From NCBI GenBank assembly GCA_963701265.1, contig OY969581.1, positions 1,116,001 to 1,180,000 of the forward strand: a DNA stretch of 64,000 bases, read 5' to 3'. Positions 56,341-64,000 of the stretch are shown piece by piece. A program made the translations under genes and the position numbers. The DNA comes from VRUE01 sp963701265. Lineage in GTDB: Bacteria > Actinomycetota > Thermoleophilia > Solirubrobacterales > 70-9. The notes below the pieces were generated by a model. It ran no database searches, was not told the DNA's origin, and was given only the letters and a program-made list of their open reading frames with translations. How positions within the stretch are numbered: the first letter of the stretch is position 1; each line of letters starts with the position of its first letter.

Positions 56341-56428
56341 CCGGCGCATATCGGCGTCCTCGGTTGCTTGCGTGCGGAGCACGCCGCGCTCCCTGCGGCC
56401 TTGATCTGCTTGGTCAGCCGACCTTAGG
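56326..56428 (+). repeat. Stop-adjacent hairpin element, family 2, copy 2
   Basis: Perfect 17-bp arms at 56326-56342 (the last trxB codons plus stop) and 56412-56428 (ending one base before the greA stop). The core ACCGGCGCATATCGGCGTC ... CTCCCTGC ... CTGCTTGGT matches the element after coxC, with a different apical stem, GCGTGC-GGA-GCACGC. It fills the whole convergent gap. Confidence 0.8.
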
Positions 56429-56917
56429 TCAGTCGACTAGTTTTTTTACAACGAAGGTGCGGGAGCCGCGGGGGGTTTCGATCTTGATCGGCTTGCCGAC
56501 TTTGGCGTTGAGCAGGGCGCGGCCGATCGGGGACTCGGCGGAGAGGCGGCCCTCGGCCAGGTTGGCTTCGGTTGAGCCGACCAGGGTCCAGGTGTTGGCC
56601 TCGCCTTTTGCCTCGTCGAGGACCTCGGCGGTGCGGCCGAAGGCGAAGGTGTCTGCGGCGGTGGCATCCACCTCGACCACGACGGCGGTGCGCAGGCGCT
56701 CGCGCAGGCGCTTGATTTTGGTCTCGAGGTGGGCCTGGTCTTCCTTGGCGATGTGGTACTCGGCGTTCTCCTTGAGGTCGCCTTCCTCGCGGGCGACCTT
56801 GATCCGCGCCGCCATTTTGGTCCGGGCATCTCCTTCGAGCTGCTCGATTTCCTCGCGCAGGGCAGTCATGCCCTCCTCGGTAATCGGCTCCCCGCCTGTG
56901 GTTTCGATGTCATCCAT
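56429..56917 (-). CDS. greA: Transcription elongation factor GreA
   Basis: 162 residues. N-terminal coiled coil with the tip acids (ARIKVAREEGDLKENAEYHIAKED) that enter the RNA polymerase channel, and C-terminal FKBP-like domain (SPIGRALLNAKVGKPIKIETP). It rescues backtracked polymerase by stimulating transcript cleavage. ATG at 56917 lies only 18 bp from the divergent zinc-finger gene. Confidence 0.95.
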   Translation of the reverse strand: MDDIETTGGEPITEEGMTALREEIEQLEGDARTKMAARIKVAREEGDLKENAEYHIAKEDQAHLETKIKRLRERLRTAVVVEVDATAADTFAFGRTAEVLDEAKGEANTWTLVGSTEANLAEGRLSAESPIGRALLNAKVGKPIKIETPRGSRTFVVKKLVD

Positions 56918-56935
56918 CGCGTCAGCCTTTCAGAT

Positions 56936-57250
56936 GTGCCTGCCCGCAGCACGATTCGGGCGCGCTATCGTGAGCGCACGGCCTCCTGCTCCCACATCCG
57001 CACGATCGAGATCTTCGACCCGCCGGCGGAGGTTGCCGGCTGTGAGGAGTGCCTGGAGCTCGGCATGCAGTGGGTCCACCTGCGCATGTGCCAGAGCTGT
57101 GGGCACATCGGTTGCTGCGACAACTCCGAGGGCAAGCACGCGACCGCGCACCATGCCGCGACCGGTCATCCCGTCATCCGCTCGGTCGAGCCCGGCGAGG
57201 ACTGGAGCTGGTGCTACGAGGACGAGCTGATGTTCCGCCTCGCCCGCTGA
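56936..57250 (+). CDS. UBP-type zinc-finger protein
   Basis: 104 residues from GTG 56936. One ZnF-UBP domain: CSHIRTIE, CEECLELGMQWVHLRMCQSC, GHIGCCDNSEGKHATAHHAA and GHPVIRSVEPGEDWSWCY supply Cys18, Cys36, Cys39, Cys52, Cys55, Cys60 and the His of KHATAHH and GHP. In eukaryotes this fold binds ubiquitin C-termini; bacterial single-domain forms have no settled role. It is read divergently from greA across 18 bp. Confidence 0.82.
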   Translation: MPARSTIRARYRERTASCSHIRTIEIFDPPAEVAGCEECLELGMQWVHLRMCQSCGHIGCCDNSEGKHATAHHAATGHPVIRSVEPGEDWSWCYEDELMFRLAR

Positions 57251-57257
57251 GCGCGCG

Positions 57258-58724
57258 CTAGCGACTGAGCTTCTTCTTCAGCACGACGGTCTTGAAGCGC
57301 TTGATCGCCTTGCCGCCTTCAGGTGTGTAGGAGATCCGAGCCTTGACCTTTGCCTTGCCGCTGTTGGCCAGCTTGATCTTCGCTTTGCCGCTGGCGCGAA
57401 CGATGAGCTTGACGGTGCCCGTTGCCTTCCTTCTCGGCACGTTGGTGACGCCCTTGCCGTAGAGGTCAATGCGACCCGCGCCTGTCACGGCAACTCGCAG
57501 GGCTGCCGTGCCCTTCTTGCGGTTGTAGGTGACCTTCTTGAAGCCGACCGTCGCGTTGACGGAGAAGTCGATCGCGCTCACGGCGTTTTCCGAGCCGGCG
57601 AAGTTGGTGGCCGTAACGACGCAGCTGTAGGTGCCCACCTTGCTGGCCGTGAAGCTTGAGGACGTCGCACCGACTTCGGCTTTGCCGTTCCTGAACCATT
57701 GGTAGGAGAAGGTCTGCGGGGCGAGGGCCAGGGACGATTCGGGTCGGTCCGCGAACCATTTGCCCTGCGAGCAGGTGAGGGTCGATCCCGGCTTGTGCGC
57801 TCCCAGCACCGCCGGGGACTCGCTGTTGTGAGGCCTTTCGAGCACGACCGGCAAGCCGGTGCCTTCCAGGGTCGCCCCGCTTGTGTTGAGCTGTTCGCCC
57901 GGGCCACCGCCGGGGTTGGCGTAGGCGATCGAGTTACTGCTGTAGTTGGCCCAGACGACCGTGCCGGAAAAGTTGATGGCGAGGCCGAAGGGACCGTTGA
58001 CGGGCGCCCCGGCGGTATTGAGCTGTCCTCCGCCACCGCCGCTGAGGTTGGCGTAGGCGATCGTGCTGTTGCCGAAGTTGGTCCAGTAGATCCGGCCGCG
58101 CGGAAGGTCGACCGCGACGCCTTCGGGGGTGTCAACGATTGCCCCGGTGGTATCGAGGTCACCGCCTCCGCCTGTGCCGTTGAGGTTGGCGAAGGAAATC
58201 GTGTCGCCTTTCGCGTTGCTCCAATAGATCCGTCCCGCGGTCGGGTTAAGTGCGAGGCCCGCGGGTTCATCCACCGTGGCAGTCGCCGTATCGAGATCGC
58301 CTCCGCCCGAGCCGTTGAGGTTGGCAAAGGAGATCTTTTCCGCGCTCGGGTTGGCCCAGTAGAGCCTGCCGCCGGCGGGATCGATGGCGAGGCCGGTGAT
58401 CGAACCCGCCGTCGCGCCAGCCGTGTTGAGCGTGGCGCCACCGCTGCCGTTCAGATTGGAATAGTGGATCGCGTTGTCGTCGCGGTTGGCCCAGTAGAGC
58501 CTGCCGGCTGCGGCATCGATGGCCAGGCCGCTTGGCCTACCCACGGGCGTTCCGGTAATTGGAACGTCCCCGCCGCCGCTTCCATTCGAGTTGGCGTGGG
58601 AGATCTTATTGCCGTCGATGTTGACCCAATAGACGCTGTCGGCCCCGGCGGCTGTGGTTGCCAGGAGCAGGCAAACGAGTGTCAGCATCAGCAGGACCGC
58701 GGCAATGTGGCGTCTTGGGTTCAT
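57258..58724 (-). CDS. Secreted YWTD-like beta-propeller protein
   Basis: 488 residues. Signal peptide 1-28 (AAVLLMLTLVCLLLATTAAGA). Residues ~30-290 hold six repeats of about 47 residues, each with a YWxN strand and a (S/N)xANxNGSGG turn (VYWVN, LYWAN, LYWAN, IYWSN, IYWTN, VVWAN), forming a six-bladed propeller of the LDL-receptor class B type. An Ig-like segment (about 310-395, with a Cys pair) and a Lys/Arg-rich C-terminus follow. Probably a cell-surface binding protein. Confidence 0.8.
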   Translation of the reverse strand: MNPRRHIAAVLLMLTLVCLLLATTAAGADSVYWVNIDGNKISHANSNGSGGGDVPITGTPVGRPSGLAIDAAAGRLYWANRDDNAIHYSNLNGSGGATLNTAGATAGSITGLAIDPAGGRLYWANPSAEKISFANLNGSGGGDLDTATATVDEPAGLALNPTAGRIYWSNAKGDTISFANLNGTGGGGDLDTTGAIVDTPEGVAVDLPRGRIYWTNFGNSTIAYANLSGGGGGQLNTAGAPVNGPFGLAINFSGTVVWANYSSNSIAYANPGGGPGEQLNTSGATLEGTGLPVVLERPHNSESPAVLGAHKPGSTLTCSQGKWFADRPESSLALAPQTFSYQWFRNGKAEVGATSSSFTASKVGTYSCVVTATNFAGSENAVSAIDFSVNATVGFKKVTYNRKKGTAALRVAVTGAGRIDLYGKGVTNVPRRKATGTVKLIVRASGKAKIKLANSGKAKVKARISYTPEGGKAIKRFKTVVLKKKLSR

Positions 58725-58733
58725 TGACGCACC

Positions 58734-60563
58734 CTAGTCCGGGGTGACGATGGCGAAACCCGGGTCGGGCTCGTCGAGCAGGCCGAGCAACTCGCCCAGC
58801 TTGACCCCGTCGCCCTCGACCCGGAGGCGGCCGCTTTCGGCCAGCTCGCCGATGTCCGCCGTTTTGAGCAGTAGCTGATTCAGGGCTTCGCGCTCGACAA
58901 GGAGGGTCGCGTCGGCCTCGTCGCCGTGGCTGCCCGGCTTGTGGCGCAGGACGGCGTTGCGGACGGTGATCGCGTGCTGCTCGTCGGGGTCGCTTACTCG
59001 CCAGTCGATCCGCAGGTGCTGCTCGGCGGCGCGCGGGCCGTTGAGGCGGATCGCCATCGCGTCGAGCAGCTGGCTGACCGTGAGGTGGGCGATGACGTCG
59101 GGCGGCGCGGCGCTGGTCGGCGTGCCGGAGGTGCCCTCGCGCAGCTCCTTCGCTCCCATCAGGAAGAAGTTGCGCCAGCTGGCGTTCTCGGCGCCGTGGC
59201 CGAGCCGCGTGAGCGCGTCGGCCTGCAGCTCGCGCGCCGCTTGGTTCTCCGGCTCGGCGAAGACGAGGTGGTTGACCACCTCGGCGACCCAGCGGTAGTC
59301 GCCTTCATCGAAGCTGGCGCGGGCTTTCTCCAGCACCGCATCGGCGCCGCCGATGAACTCGACGTAGCGCTTCGCCTGCTCGACCGGCGGGTGCTCCCAG
59401 AGGTGGGCGGGGTTGCCGTCGAACCAGCCCATGTAGCGCTGGTAGATCGCCTTGGTGTTGTGGCTGATCGAGCCGTAGTACTCGCGGCAGTGCCACTCCT
59501 CGGCGAGGCTCGGCGGCAGCTCGATCAGCTCGGCAATCTCCGGCCCGGTGTGGCCCTGGTTGAGCAGGCGCAGGGTCTGGTCGTGCAGGTAGGTGTAGAG
59601 ATCGCGCTGCTTTTCGAGGTAGTGGACGATCTGCCCGTCGCCCCAGAGCGGCCAGTGGTGGCCGGCGAAGAGCACGTCGGAGTTCGCGCCGAAGAGCTCG
59701 ATCGCCTCGTCGAGGTAGTGCGCCCAGACGCGGGGGTCGCGGACCAGGGCACCGCGCGGGGTGAGGATGTTGTGCATCGAGCGGGCGGCGTTGTCGGCGA
59801 TGCAGAGCACGCGAGCGTCGGGGAAGTGGATGTTCATCTCGGCCGGCGCCTCGGTCCCCGGGGTCAGCTGGAAGCGCATCCGCACGCCGTCGACGAGCTC
59901 CTCCTGGCCGGTCTCGACGATGTCGAGGTTGGGCGGGATCAGCGTGATCGTGCCCAGCGAGGTGGTCTGGCCGAGGCCGGAGCCGATCTGGCCGCCGGGC
60001 CCGCGCTCGAGCAGCGCCCCGTACATGTAGCCGGCCCGCCGCGCCATCGCCGTGCCGGCGAAGACGTTCTCGCTGACCGCGTGGTGAAGGAAGCCGGCCG
60101 GGGCGAGGATCGGGATGCGGCGGGCCTCGATCTCCTCGGGCGAGAGGACGCCTTTGGCGCCGCCGAAGTGATCGACGTGGCTGTGGGTGTAGATCAGCCC
60201 GGTGACGGGGCGATCGCCACGATGCTCGCGGTAGAGCGCCAGCGCCGCCGCCGCGGTCTCGGCGGAGACCAGCGGGTCGATCACGACGATGCCGTCGCGG
60301 CCCTCGACCACGTGCATGTTGGAGAGGTCGAAGCCGCGCAGCTGGAAGAAGCCGGGGGCGAGCTCGAAGAGGCCGGCGATGCGACAGAGCTGTGACTGGC
60401 GCCAGAGGCTTGGGTTCGCCGTCGGCGGCGACTCGGAGTCGAGGAAGTCGTAGGACTCGAGCTCCCAGACGACGCGCCCGTTCTCGTCTTCGACCCGGGG
60501 CGGATCGAAGGGGGCGATCAGGCCGCGGCGCGCTTCCTCGAAGTCGTCGCGGGTCTCGGTCAC
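58734..60563 (-). CDS. MBL-fold alkyl sulfatase-like hydrolase (SdsA/BDS1 type)
   Basis: 609 residues. Metallo-beta-lactamase domain with THSHVDH at 126-132, further ligands in AEMNIHFPDARVLCIADN and FAGHHWPLWGD, then the dimerisation domain (EYYGSISHNTKAIYQRYMGWFDGNPAHLW) and the C-terminal SCP2-like domain (about 490-605) typical of SdsA1. These enzymes split primary alkyl sulfates such as SDS. There is no signal peptide, so it probably acts inside the cell. It ends the minus-strand run with the fatty-acid oxidation genes. Confidence 0.9.
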   Translation of the reverse strand: MTETRDDFEEARRGLIAPFDPPRVEDENGRVVWELESYDFLDSESPPTANPSLWRQSQLCRIAGLFELAPGFFQLRGFDLSNMHVVEGRDGIVVIDPLVSAETAAAALALYREHRGDRPVTGLIYTHSHVDHFGGAKGVLSPEEIEARRIPILAPAGFLHHAVSENVFAGTAMARRAGYMYGALLERGPGGQIGSGLGQTTSLGTITLIPPNLDIVETGQEELVDGVRMRFQLTPGTEAPAEMNIHFPDARVLCIADNAARSMHNILTPRGALVRDPRVWAHYLDEAIELFGANSDVLFAGHHWPLWGDGQIVHYLEKQRDLYTYLHDQTLRLLNQGHTGPEIAELIELPPSLAEEWHCREYYGSISHNTKAIYQRYMGWFDGNPAHLWEHPPVEQAKRYVEFIGGADAVLEKARASFDEGDYRWVAEVVNHLVFAEPENQAARELQADALTRLGHGAENASWRNFFLMGAKELREGTSGTPTSAAPPDVIAHLTVSQLLDAMAIRLNGPRAAEQHLRIDWRVSDPDEQHAITVRNAVLRHKPGSHGDEADATLLVEREALNQLLLKTADIGELAESGRLRVEGDGVKLGELLGLLDEPDPGFAIVTPD

Positions 60564-60565
60564 AG

Positions 60566-61792
60566 CTAGCCCCTGGCGGCGGCGAGCAGTCCGGGCGCCG
60601 GCCGGTAGGCCTCCCCGTGCTCGGCGCGGAGCTCTTCGAGCAGGGCAACAGCTCGGTCGGCGCCGAGCAGCTCGGTCAGCTCCAGCGGCCCGCGCGGCCA
60701 GTTGAAGCCGAGTCGCATCGCCGTGTTCATGTCGGCCGGGGAGCCGATTTGCTCTTCGAGCGCGAAGGCCGCCTCGTTGGCGATCTGGACGAGAAGGCGG
60801 GGGAGGATCGTCGGCGCGGCCGGGTCAATCCGGGCAAGCGCCTCGGGGTCCAGCGTCAACTCGCCTGCTCCGCTGTTCTCTTGCCGCGACAGTTTGTGCG
60901 AAGGAACAGCGGAAGCGGGGTTGGGAGGGTCGCTGTAGTCATAGAAGCCCTGGCCGCTCTTGCGACCGAGGTGTCCCTCGGCGACCAGCCCCTCCTGGAT
61001 CGGGCTGGGGCGCCAGCGCTCGGGCTCGCCGCCCTGGGCGAAGAAGGAGCGGGCGACGCTGAGGTTGACGTCGAGGCCGATCAGGTCGATCAGCTCGAAG
61101 GGGCCCATGCGGAAGCCGCCACCGAGCCGGCAGATGCGGTCGATCGTCGCTGCGTCGGCGATGCCGTCGCCAAGCATGCGCAGCGACTCCAGGGTGAAGG
61201 GGCGGGCGAGGCGGTTGGCGATGAAGCCGGGGCTGTCCTTGGCTTGGATCGGTGTGCGCCCCATGCGCCTGCCGACCGCGGTCGTCGCCTCCAGCGCCGC
61301 TGCCGCGGAGTCCGCCGTGGCGACGACCTCGACCAGCTTCATCAGCGCCGGCGGGTTGAAGAAGTGCATGCCGACGACCCGCTCGCGGCGCGGTACCGCG
61401 GCGGCGATCGGGGTGATCGGCAGCGAGGAGGTGTTGCTGGCGAGGATCGCCTCGGGCCCGCAGGCGTCGGCGAGGGCGGCGAAGAGCTCGCGCTTCAGCT
61501 CCAGGTCCTCGGGCGCGGCCTCGATCACCAGGTCGCATTCGCCGAGGTCGCCGAGGCTCGTCGTGGCGCCGACGCGGGTACTTGCGTCATTCGCTTCGAT
61601 GTCGCTCCACATGCCCTTGGAGGCACCCTTGGCGAGCGATTGGTGCAAACGGCGCATGCCGGTCTCCAGCGCCGTCCCGATCGGGTCGTGCAGGCGCGTC
61701 TCATAGCCACCGAGGGCTGCGACCTGGGCGATCCCGGCTCCCATCGTGCCGGCTCCGACGACGCCGATCCGCTCCACTTCGCCGCCGTTCAC
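60566..61792 (-). CDS. 3-hydroxyacyl-CoA dehydrogenase
   Basis: 408 residues from GTG 61792, overlapping the hydratase stop by 4 bp (GTGA). NAD-binding RIGVVGAGTMGAGIAQVAA, catalytic region ASNTSSLPITPIA, HFFNPPALMKLVEVV (catalytic His), then the helical domain KDSPGFIANRLARPF. A second C-terminal helical repeat (from about residue 320, MNTAMRLGFNWPRGPLELTELLG) is joined by a linker that contains a palindromic insertion (60867-60916). Oxidises L-3-hydroxyacyl-CoA in beta-oxidation or butyrate metabolism. Confidence 0.92.
   Translation of the reverse strand: MNGGEVERIGVVGAGTMGAGIAQVAALGGYETRLHDPIGTALETGMRRLHQSLAKGASKGMWSDIEANDASTRVGATTSLGDLGECDLVIEAAPEDLELKRELFAALADACGPEAILASNTSSLPITPIAAAVPRRERVVGMHFFNPPALMKLVEVVATADSAAAALEATTAVGRRMGRTPIQAKDSPGFIANRLARPFTLESLRMLGDGIADAATIDRICRLGGGFRMGPFELIDLIGLDVNLSVARSFFAQGGEPERWRPSPIQEGLVAEGHLGRKSGQGFYDYSDPPNPASAVPSHKLSRQENSGAGELTLDPEALARIDPAAPTILPRLLVQIANEAAFALEEQIGSPADMNTAMRLGFNWPRGPLELTELLGADRAVALLEELRAEHGEAYRPAPGLLAAARG
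60867..60916. repeat. In-frame imperfect palindrome in the dehydrogenase linker
   Basis: GCT-CCGCTGTTC (60867-60878) pairs with GAACAGCGG-(A)-AGC (60904-60916); the inner part CTT..CGC(G)ACA pairs with TGTGCGAAG. It encodes part of the Ser/Pro/Asn-rich linker between the two C-terminal domains. Confidence 0.55.
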
Positions 61793-62559
61793 TTGCCCTC
61801 GAACTTCGGCTCGCGCTTCTCCAGGAAAGCCTCCATGCCCTCGACCCGGTCCTCGGTCGCCATTGCCAGCTCGTAGAGTCGCCGCTCGTTCTCGAGGCCG
61901 GCGGAGAGCGCGGTCTCCTCGGCGGCGATCACGGCCTGCTTGGCAAGGCGGGCCGCGATCGGCGGCCGCTCGGCGACGGTCTGGGCCAGCGCCATTGCCT
62001 CCTCCAGCCACTTGCCCTTCTTCGCGACCTTGTTGACCAGGCCCATCGCCTGCGCCGTCTCGGCGTCGAAGCGCCGACCGGTGAGTACGTACTCCATCGC
62101 CAGCTGCTTGCCAAGTACGCGGGCGAGCCGCTGCGTGCCGCCACCGCCGGGGATGATCCCGAGGGTGATCTCGGGTTGGCCGAAGGTGGCGCCCTCGGCG
62201 GCGACGATCATGTCGCAGGCGAGCGCCAGCTCGCAGCCGCCGCCGAGGGCGTAGCCGGAGACCGCGGCGATCATCGGCGTCTTGATCGCCGCGAGCCGTC
62301 GCCAGAAGCTCGCCGCCGGGTGGCGCAGCGCCTCGGCGAAGCTGCGCTCGCTCATCGCCTTGATGTCGGCGCCGGCGGCGAAGACCTTGTCGGAGCCGGC
62401 GATGACGACGCAACGGACCTCGGGGTCGGGATCGAGGCGCTCGAGCTCGCCGGCGAGCAGCTCCATCACCTCGGGCGAGAGCGCGTTGCGCGCCTCCGGT
62501 CGGTTGATCCGCAGCAGGACGACGTGGCCGTCGCGCGAGCTCTCGACCAGCTCGGCCAA
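61789..62559 (-). CDS. Enoyl-CoA hydratase
   Basis: 256 residues, TTG start. Crotonase fold: NRPEARNALSPEVMELL, oxyanion-hole FAAGADIKAM and both catalytic Glu positions, ALGGGCELALACD and FGQPEITLGIIPGGGGTQRL. Hydrates trans-2-enoyl-CoA. It begins 3 bp after the acyl-CoA dehydrogenase stop and overlaps the 3-hydroxyacyl-CoA dehydrogenase, so the three catalyse successive steps from one transcript. Confidence 0.94.
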   Translation of the reverse strand: MAELVESSRDGHVVLLRINRPEARNALSPEVMELLAGELERLDPDPEVRCVVIAGSDKVFAAGADIKAMSERSFAEALRHPAASFWRRLAAIKTPMIAAVSGYALGGGCELALACDMIVAAEGATFGQPEITLGIIPGGGGTQRLARVLGKQLAMEYVLTGRRFDAETAQAMGLVNKVAKKGKWLEEAMALAQTVAERPPIAARLAKQAVIAAEETALSAGLENERRLYELAMATEDRVEGMEAFLEKREPKFEGK

Positions 62560-62562
62560 GGG

Positions 62563-63732
62563 CTACTCGGCCACCATCGGTGTCATCGCGTTGATCCCGG
62601 TCGCGGCGCGGCCGATGATCATCTTCTGGATCTGCGAGGTGCCCTCGTAAAGGGTGGTGACGCGGGCGTCGCGCAGGTAGCGCTCGACCGGGTAGTCGTC
62701 GACGTAGCCGGAGCCGCCGTGGACCTGGATCGCCAGGTTTGCGCACTCGACCGCCGACTCGGTCGCATACAGCTTTGCCACCGAGGTCTCGGTCGTGTTC
62801 GGCTTGCCTTCGTCCTTCAGCACACCGGCGCGATAGACCAGCATGCGGCTGGCGTCGCGCTTGAGGATCATGTCGGCGATCATCTCCTGGACCAGCTGGA
62901 AGCGGGCGAGGGGGACGCCGAACTGTTTGCGCTCCTTGGCGTAGGCAACCGAGGCTTCGACGCAGCCTTCGCAGATGCCGACGCAGCCGGCGGCGACGCT
63001 GTAGCGGCCGTTGTCGAGGGCGCTCATCGCGACCTTGAAGCCGTCGCCGATCTCACCGAGCATCGCGTCCTCGCCGACCTCGACCGAGTCGAGCGCGATC
63101 TCGCCGGTGTCGGAGGAGCGCAGCCCGAGCTTGCCGTGGATCTCCTGCGTGGTGAAGCCCTCGCTGTCGCATGGGACGAGGAAGCAGGCGAGGCCCTTGT
63201 GCTTCTTCTCGGGGTCGGTCTGGGCGAAGATCAGCGCCACCTCGGAGAAGTTGGCGAGCGAGATCCACATCTTCTGGCCACTGATCGACCAGCCGGAGTC
63301 GGTCTTGGTCGCGCGCGTGCGCAGGTTGGCGGCATCGGAGCCGGTGTCGGGCTCGGTCAGGCCAAAGCAGCCCAGCGCCTCGCCCGAGCAGAGCCGCGGC
63401 AGCCACTTCTGCTTCTGCTCCTCCGTGCCCCACTTCTCGATCGAGCCGGCGACCAGCGAGGTCTGCACGGAGACGACGGTGCGGGCGGAGGAGTCGGCGC
63501 GGCCGACCTGCTCGACGATCAGGCCGTAGCCGAGGTAGTCGAGCCCGCGGCCGCCGTACTGCTCGGAGACGGGGGCGCCGAGGTAGCCGACCTCGCCCAG
63601 CTTGCCGGCCAGCTCGCGGTCGAAGCGGGCGGCGCGGTCGTTCTCCTTGACCCGGGGTGCGATCACGCCGTCGGCGAAGTCGCGCGCGGTTTCGGAGATC
63701 AAACGCTGCTCGTCGGTCAACTGGAAGTCCAT
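62563..63732 (-). CDS. Acyl-CoA dehydrogenase
   Basis: 389 residues. FAD enzyme with CFGLTEPDTGSDAANLRTRA and GQKMWISLANFSEVALIFAQ, the C-terminal helices, and catalytic Glu in TTLYEGTSQIQKMIIGR. The body is typical of short-chain (butyryl-CoA) dehydrogenases. First gene of the beta-oxidation run; electron-transfer flavoprotein genes are not in the window. Confidence 0.95.
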   Translation of the reverse strand: MDFQLTDEQRLISETARDFADGVIAPRVKENDRAARFDRELAGKLGEVGYLGAPVSEQYGGRGLDYLGYGLIVEQVGRADSSARTVVSVQTSLVAGSIEKWGTEEQKQKWLPRLCSGEALGCFGLTEPDTGSDAANLRTRATKTDSGWSISGQKMWISLANFSEVALIFAQTDPEKKHKGLACFLVPCDSEGFTTQEIHGKLGLRSSDTGEIALDSVEVGEDAMLGEIGDGFKVAMSALDNGRYSVAAGCVGICEGCVEASVAYAKERKQFGVPLARFQLVQEMIADMILKRDASRMLVYRAGVLKDEGKPNTTETSVAKLYATESAVECANLAIQVHGGSGYVDDYPVERYLRDARVTTLYEGTSQIQKMIIGRAATGINAMTPMVAE

Positions 63733-63759
63733 CTCACCCCTTGCTTTCTCGATTCTTGA

Positions 63760-64000
63760 TCACTGAAGTTCTTTACCCAGGGTCGCGGCGAACGCCTCCT
63801 GGGCTTCGCGGGTGCGGGGCCCGGGCGTTTCGGCCAGCTCGACGCCGTCGATCGCCGAGACGGCCTGGATCTCGCGCGTGGTCGAGGCGAGGAAGGCCTC
63901 TTTGGCGGCGCGCAGGTCGGCCGCCGGCCAGGCGCCCTCCTCGACCTCGAGCGCCTTGACCAGGCGATCGCGGGTGATCGACTCGAGCACGCCGTTGTCG
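63760..64000 (-). CDS. Class IV aminotransferase, C-terminal part (truncated by window edge)
   Basis: The frame enters at 64000 and stops at 63760, giving the last 79 residues. It reads DNGVLESITRDRLVKALEVE ... KEAFLASTTREIQAVSAIDG, the PLP-phosphate-binding and C-terminal strand pattern of branched-chain aminotransferase, D-amino-acid transaminase and aminodeoxychorismate lyase. Which of these cannot be decided without the N-terminal part. Confidence 0.75.
   Translation of the reverse strand, partial: DNGVLESITRDRLVKALEVEEGAWPAADLRAAKEAFLASTTREIQAVSAIDGVELAETPGPRTREAQEAFAATLGKELQ

Overview
The window is GC-rich, densely coded actinobacterial DNA. The gene set (GuaB3 beside guaA, a class-I-type aa3 oxidase with ctaA/ctaB, TldD/TldE, IF-1, HU, glmM-glmS) and the many GTG/TTG starts and 1-4 bp gene overlaps suggest a deep-branching Actinomycetota, most likely Thermoleophilia (Solirubrobacterales-like). 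That placement is inference; no rRNA or tRNA gene is present to prove it. Many genes carry a TAnnnT -10 box only 6-14 bp before the start codon, so leaderless or very short-leader transcription looks common.

Layout. 1-2.9 kb: end of a glycosyltransferase gene, two PIN-domain toxin-antitoxin modules around an orphan Flp-type pilin, and a candidate 100-nt structured small RNA. 2.9-9.1 kb: rph-rdgB-CDF transporter, a roadblock-like protein, tldD-tldE, HU. 9.1-15.4 kb: pyrF (apparently CTG start), LysM protein, D,D-carboxypeptidase, PfkB kinase, guaB3-guaA. 15.4-19.5 kb: membrane protein, MBL-fold lactonase-like enzyme, an alpha/beta hydrolase divergent from its probable TetR regulator, secreted M23 peptidase. 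19.7-30.9 kb: rplM-rpsI and a cell-envelope/housekeeping run glmM-glmS-DUF3352 lipoprotein-acpS-nnr-CBS-alr-CCA/HD-infA. 30.9-38.7 kb: a PqqD-like/HprK-like/GT2/nucleotidyltransferase cassette converging on an ABC exporter-GH63-GT2 operon. 38.8-41.6 kb: secreted protein, zinc-ribbon protein, GT4, separated by paired hairpin repeats. 41.7-53.2 kb: a respiratory island with a complete, ligand-intact cytochrome oxidase (coxB-coxA-Usp-coxC) and, on the other strand, heme O/A synthesis genes, a diheme cytochrome c and a second oxidase-like subunit I/II pair that has lost almost every metal and heme ligand. 53.2-64 kb: PAP2-like protein, LPG_synthase_TM-like flippase, trxB, greA, a UBP zinc finger, a YWTD-like propeller protein, an SdsA-like hydrolase and a beta-oxidation operon.

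The strongest leads are: (1) the cofactor-stripped oxidase paralog (50782-53153); (2) hairpin elements placed right after stop codons, which keep a conserved core but have locus-specific, self-complementary arms (39637-39917, 45901-46021, 56326-56428); (3) palindromic elements inserted in frame in linkers of coding genes (15682, 32243, 40819, 60867); (4) a PqqD-like protein with a peptide-like C-terminal tail beside an HprK-like kinase and a nucleotidyltransferase, resembling RiPP tailoring genes without a macrocyclase; and (5) a toxin-antitoxin module bracketed by a 63-bp direct repeat in the leader of a pilin gene.
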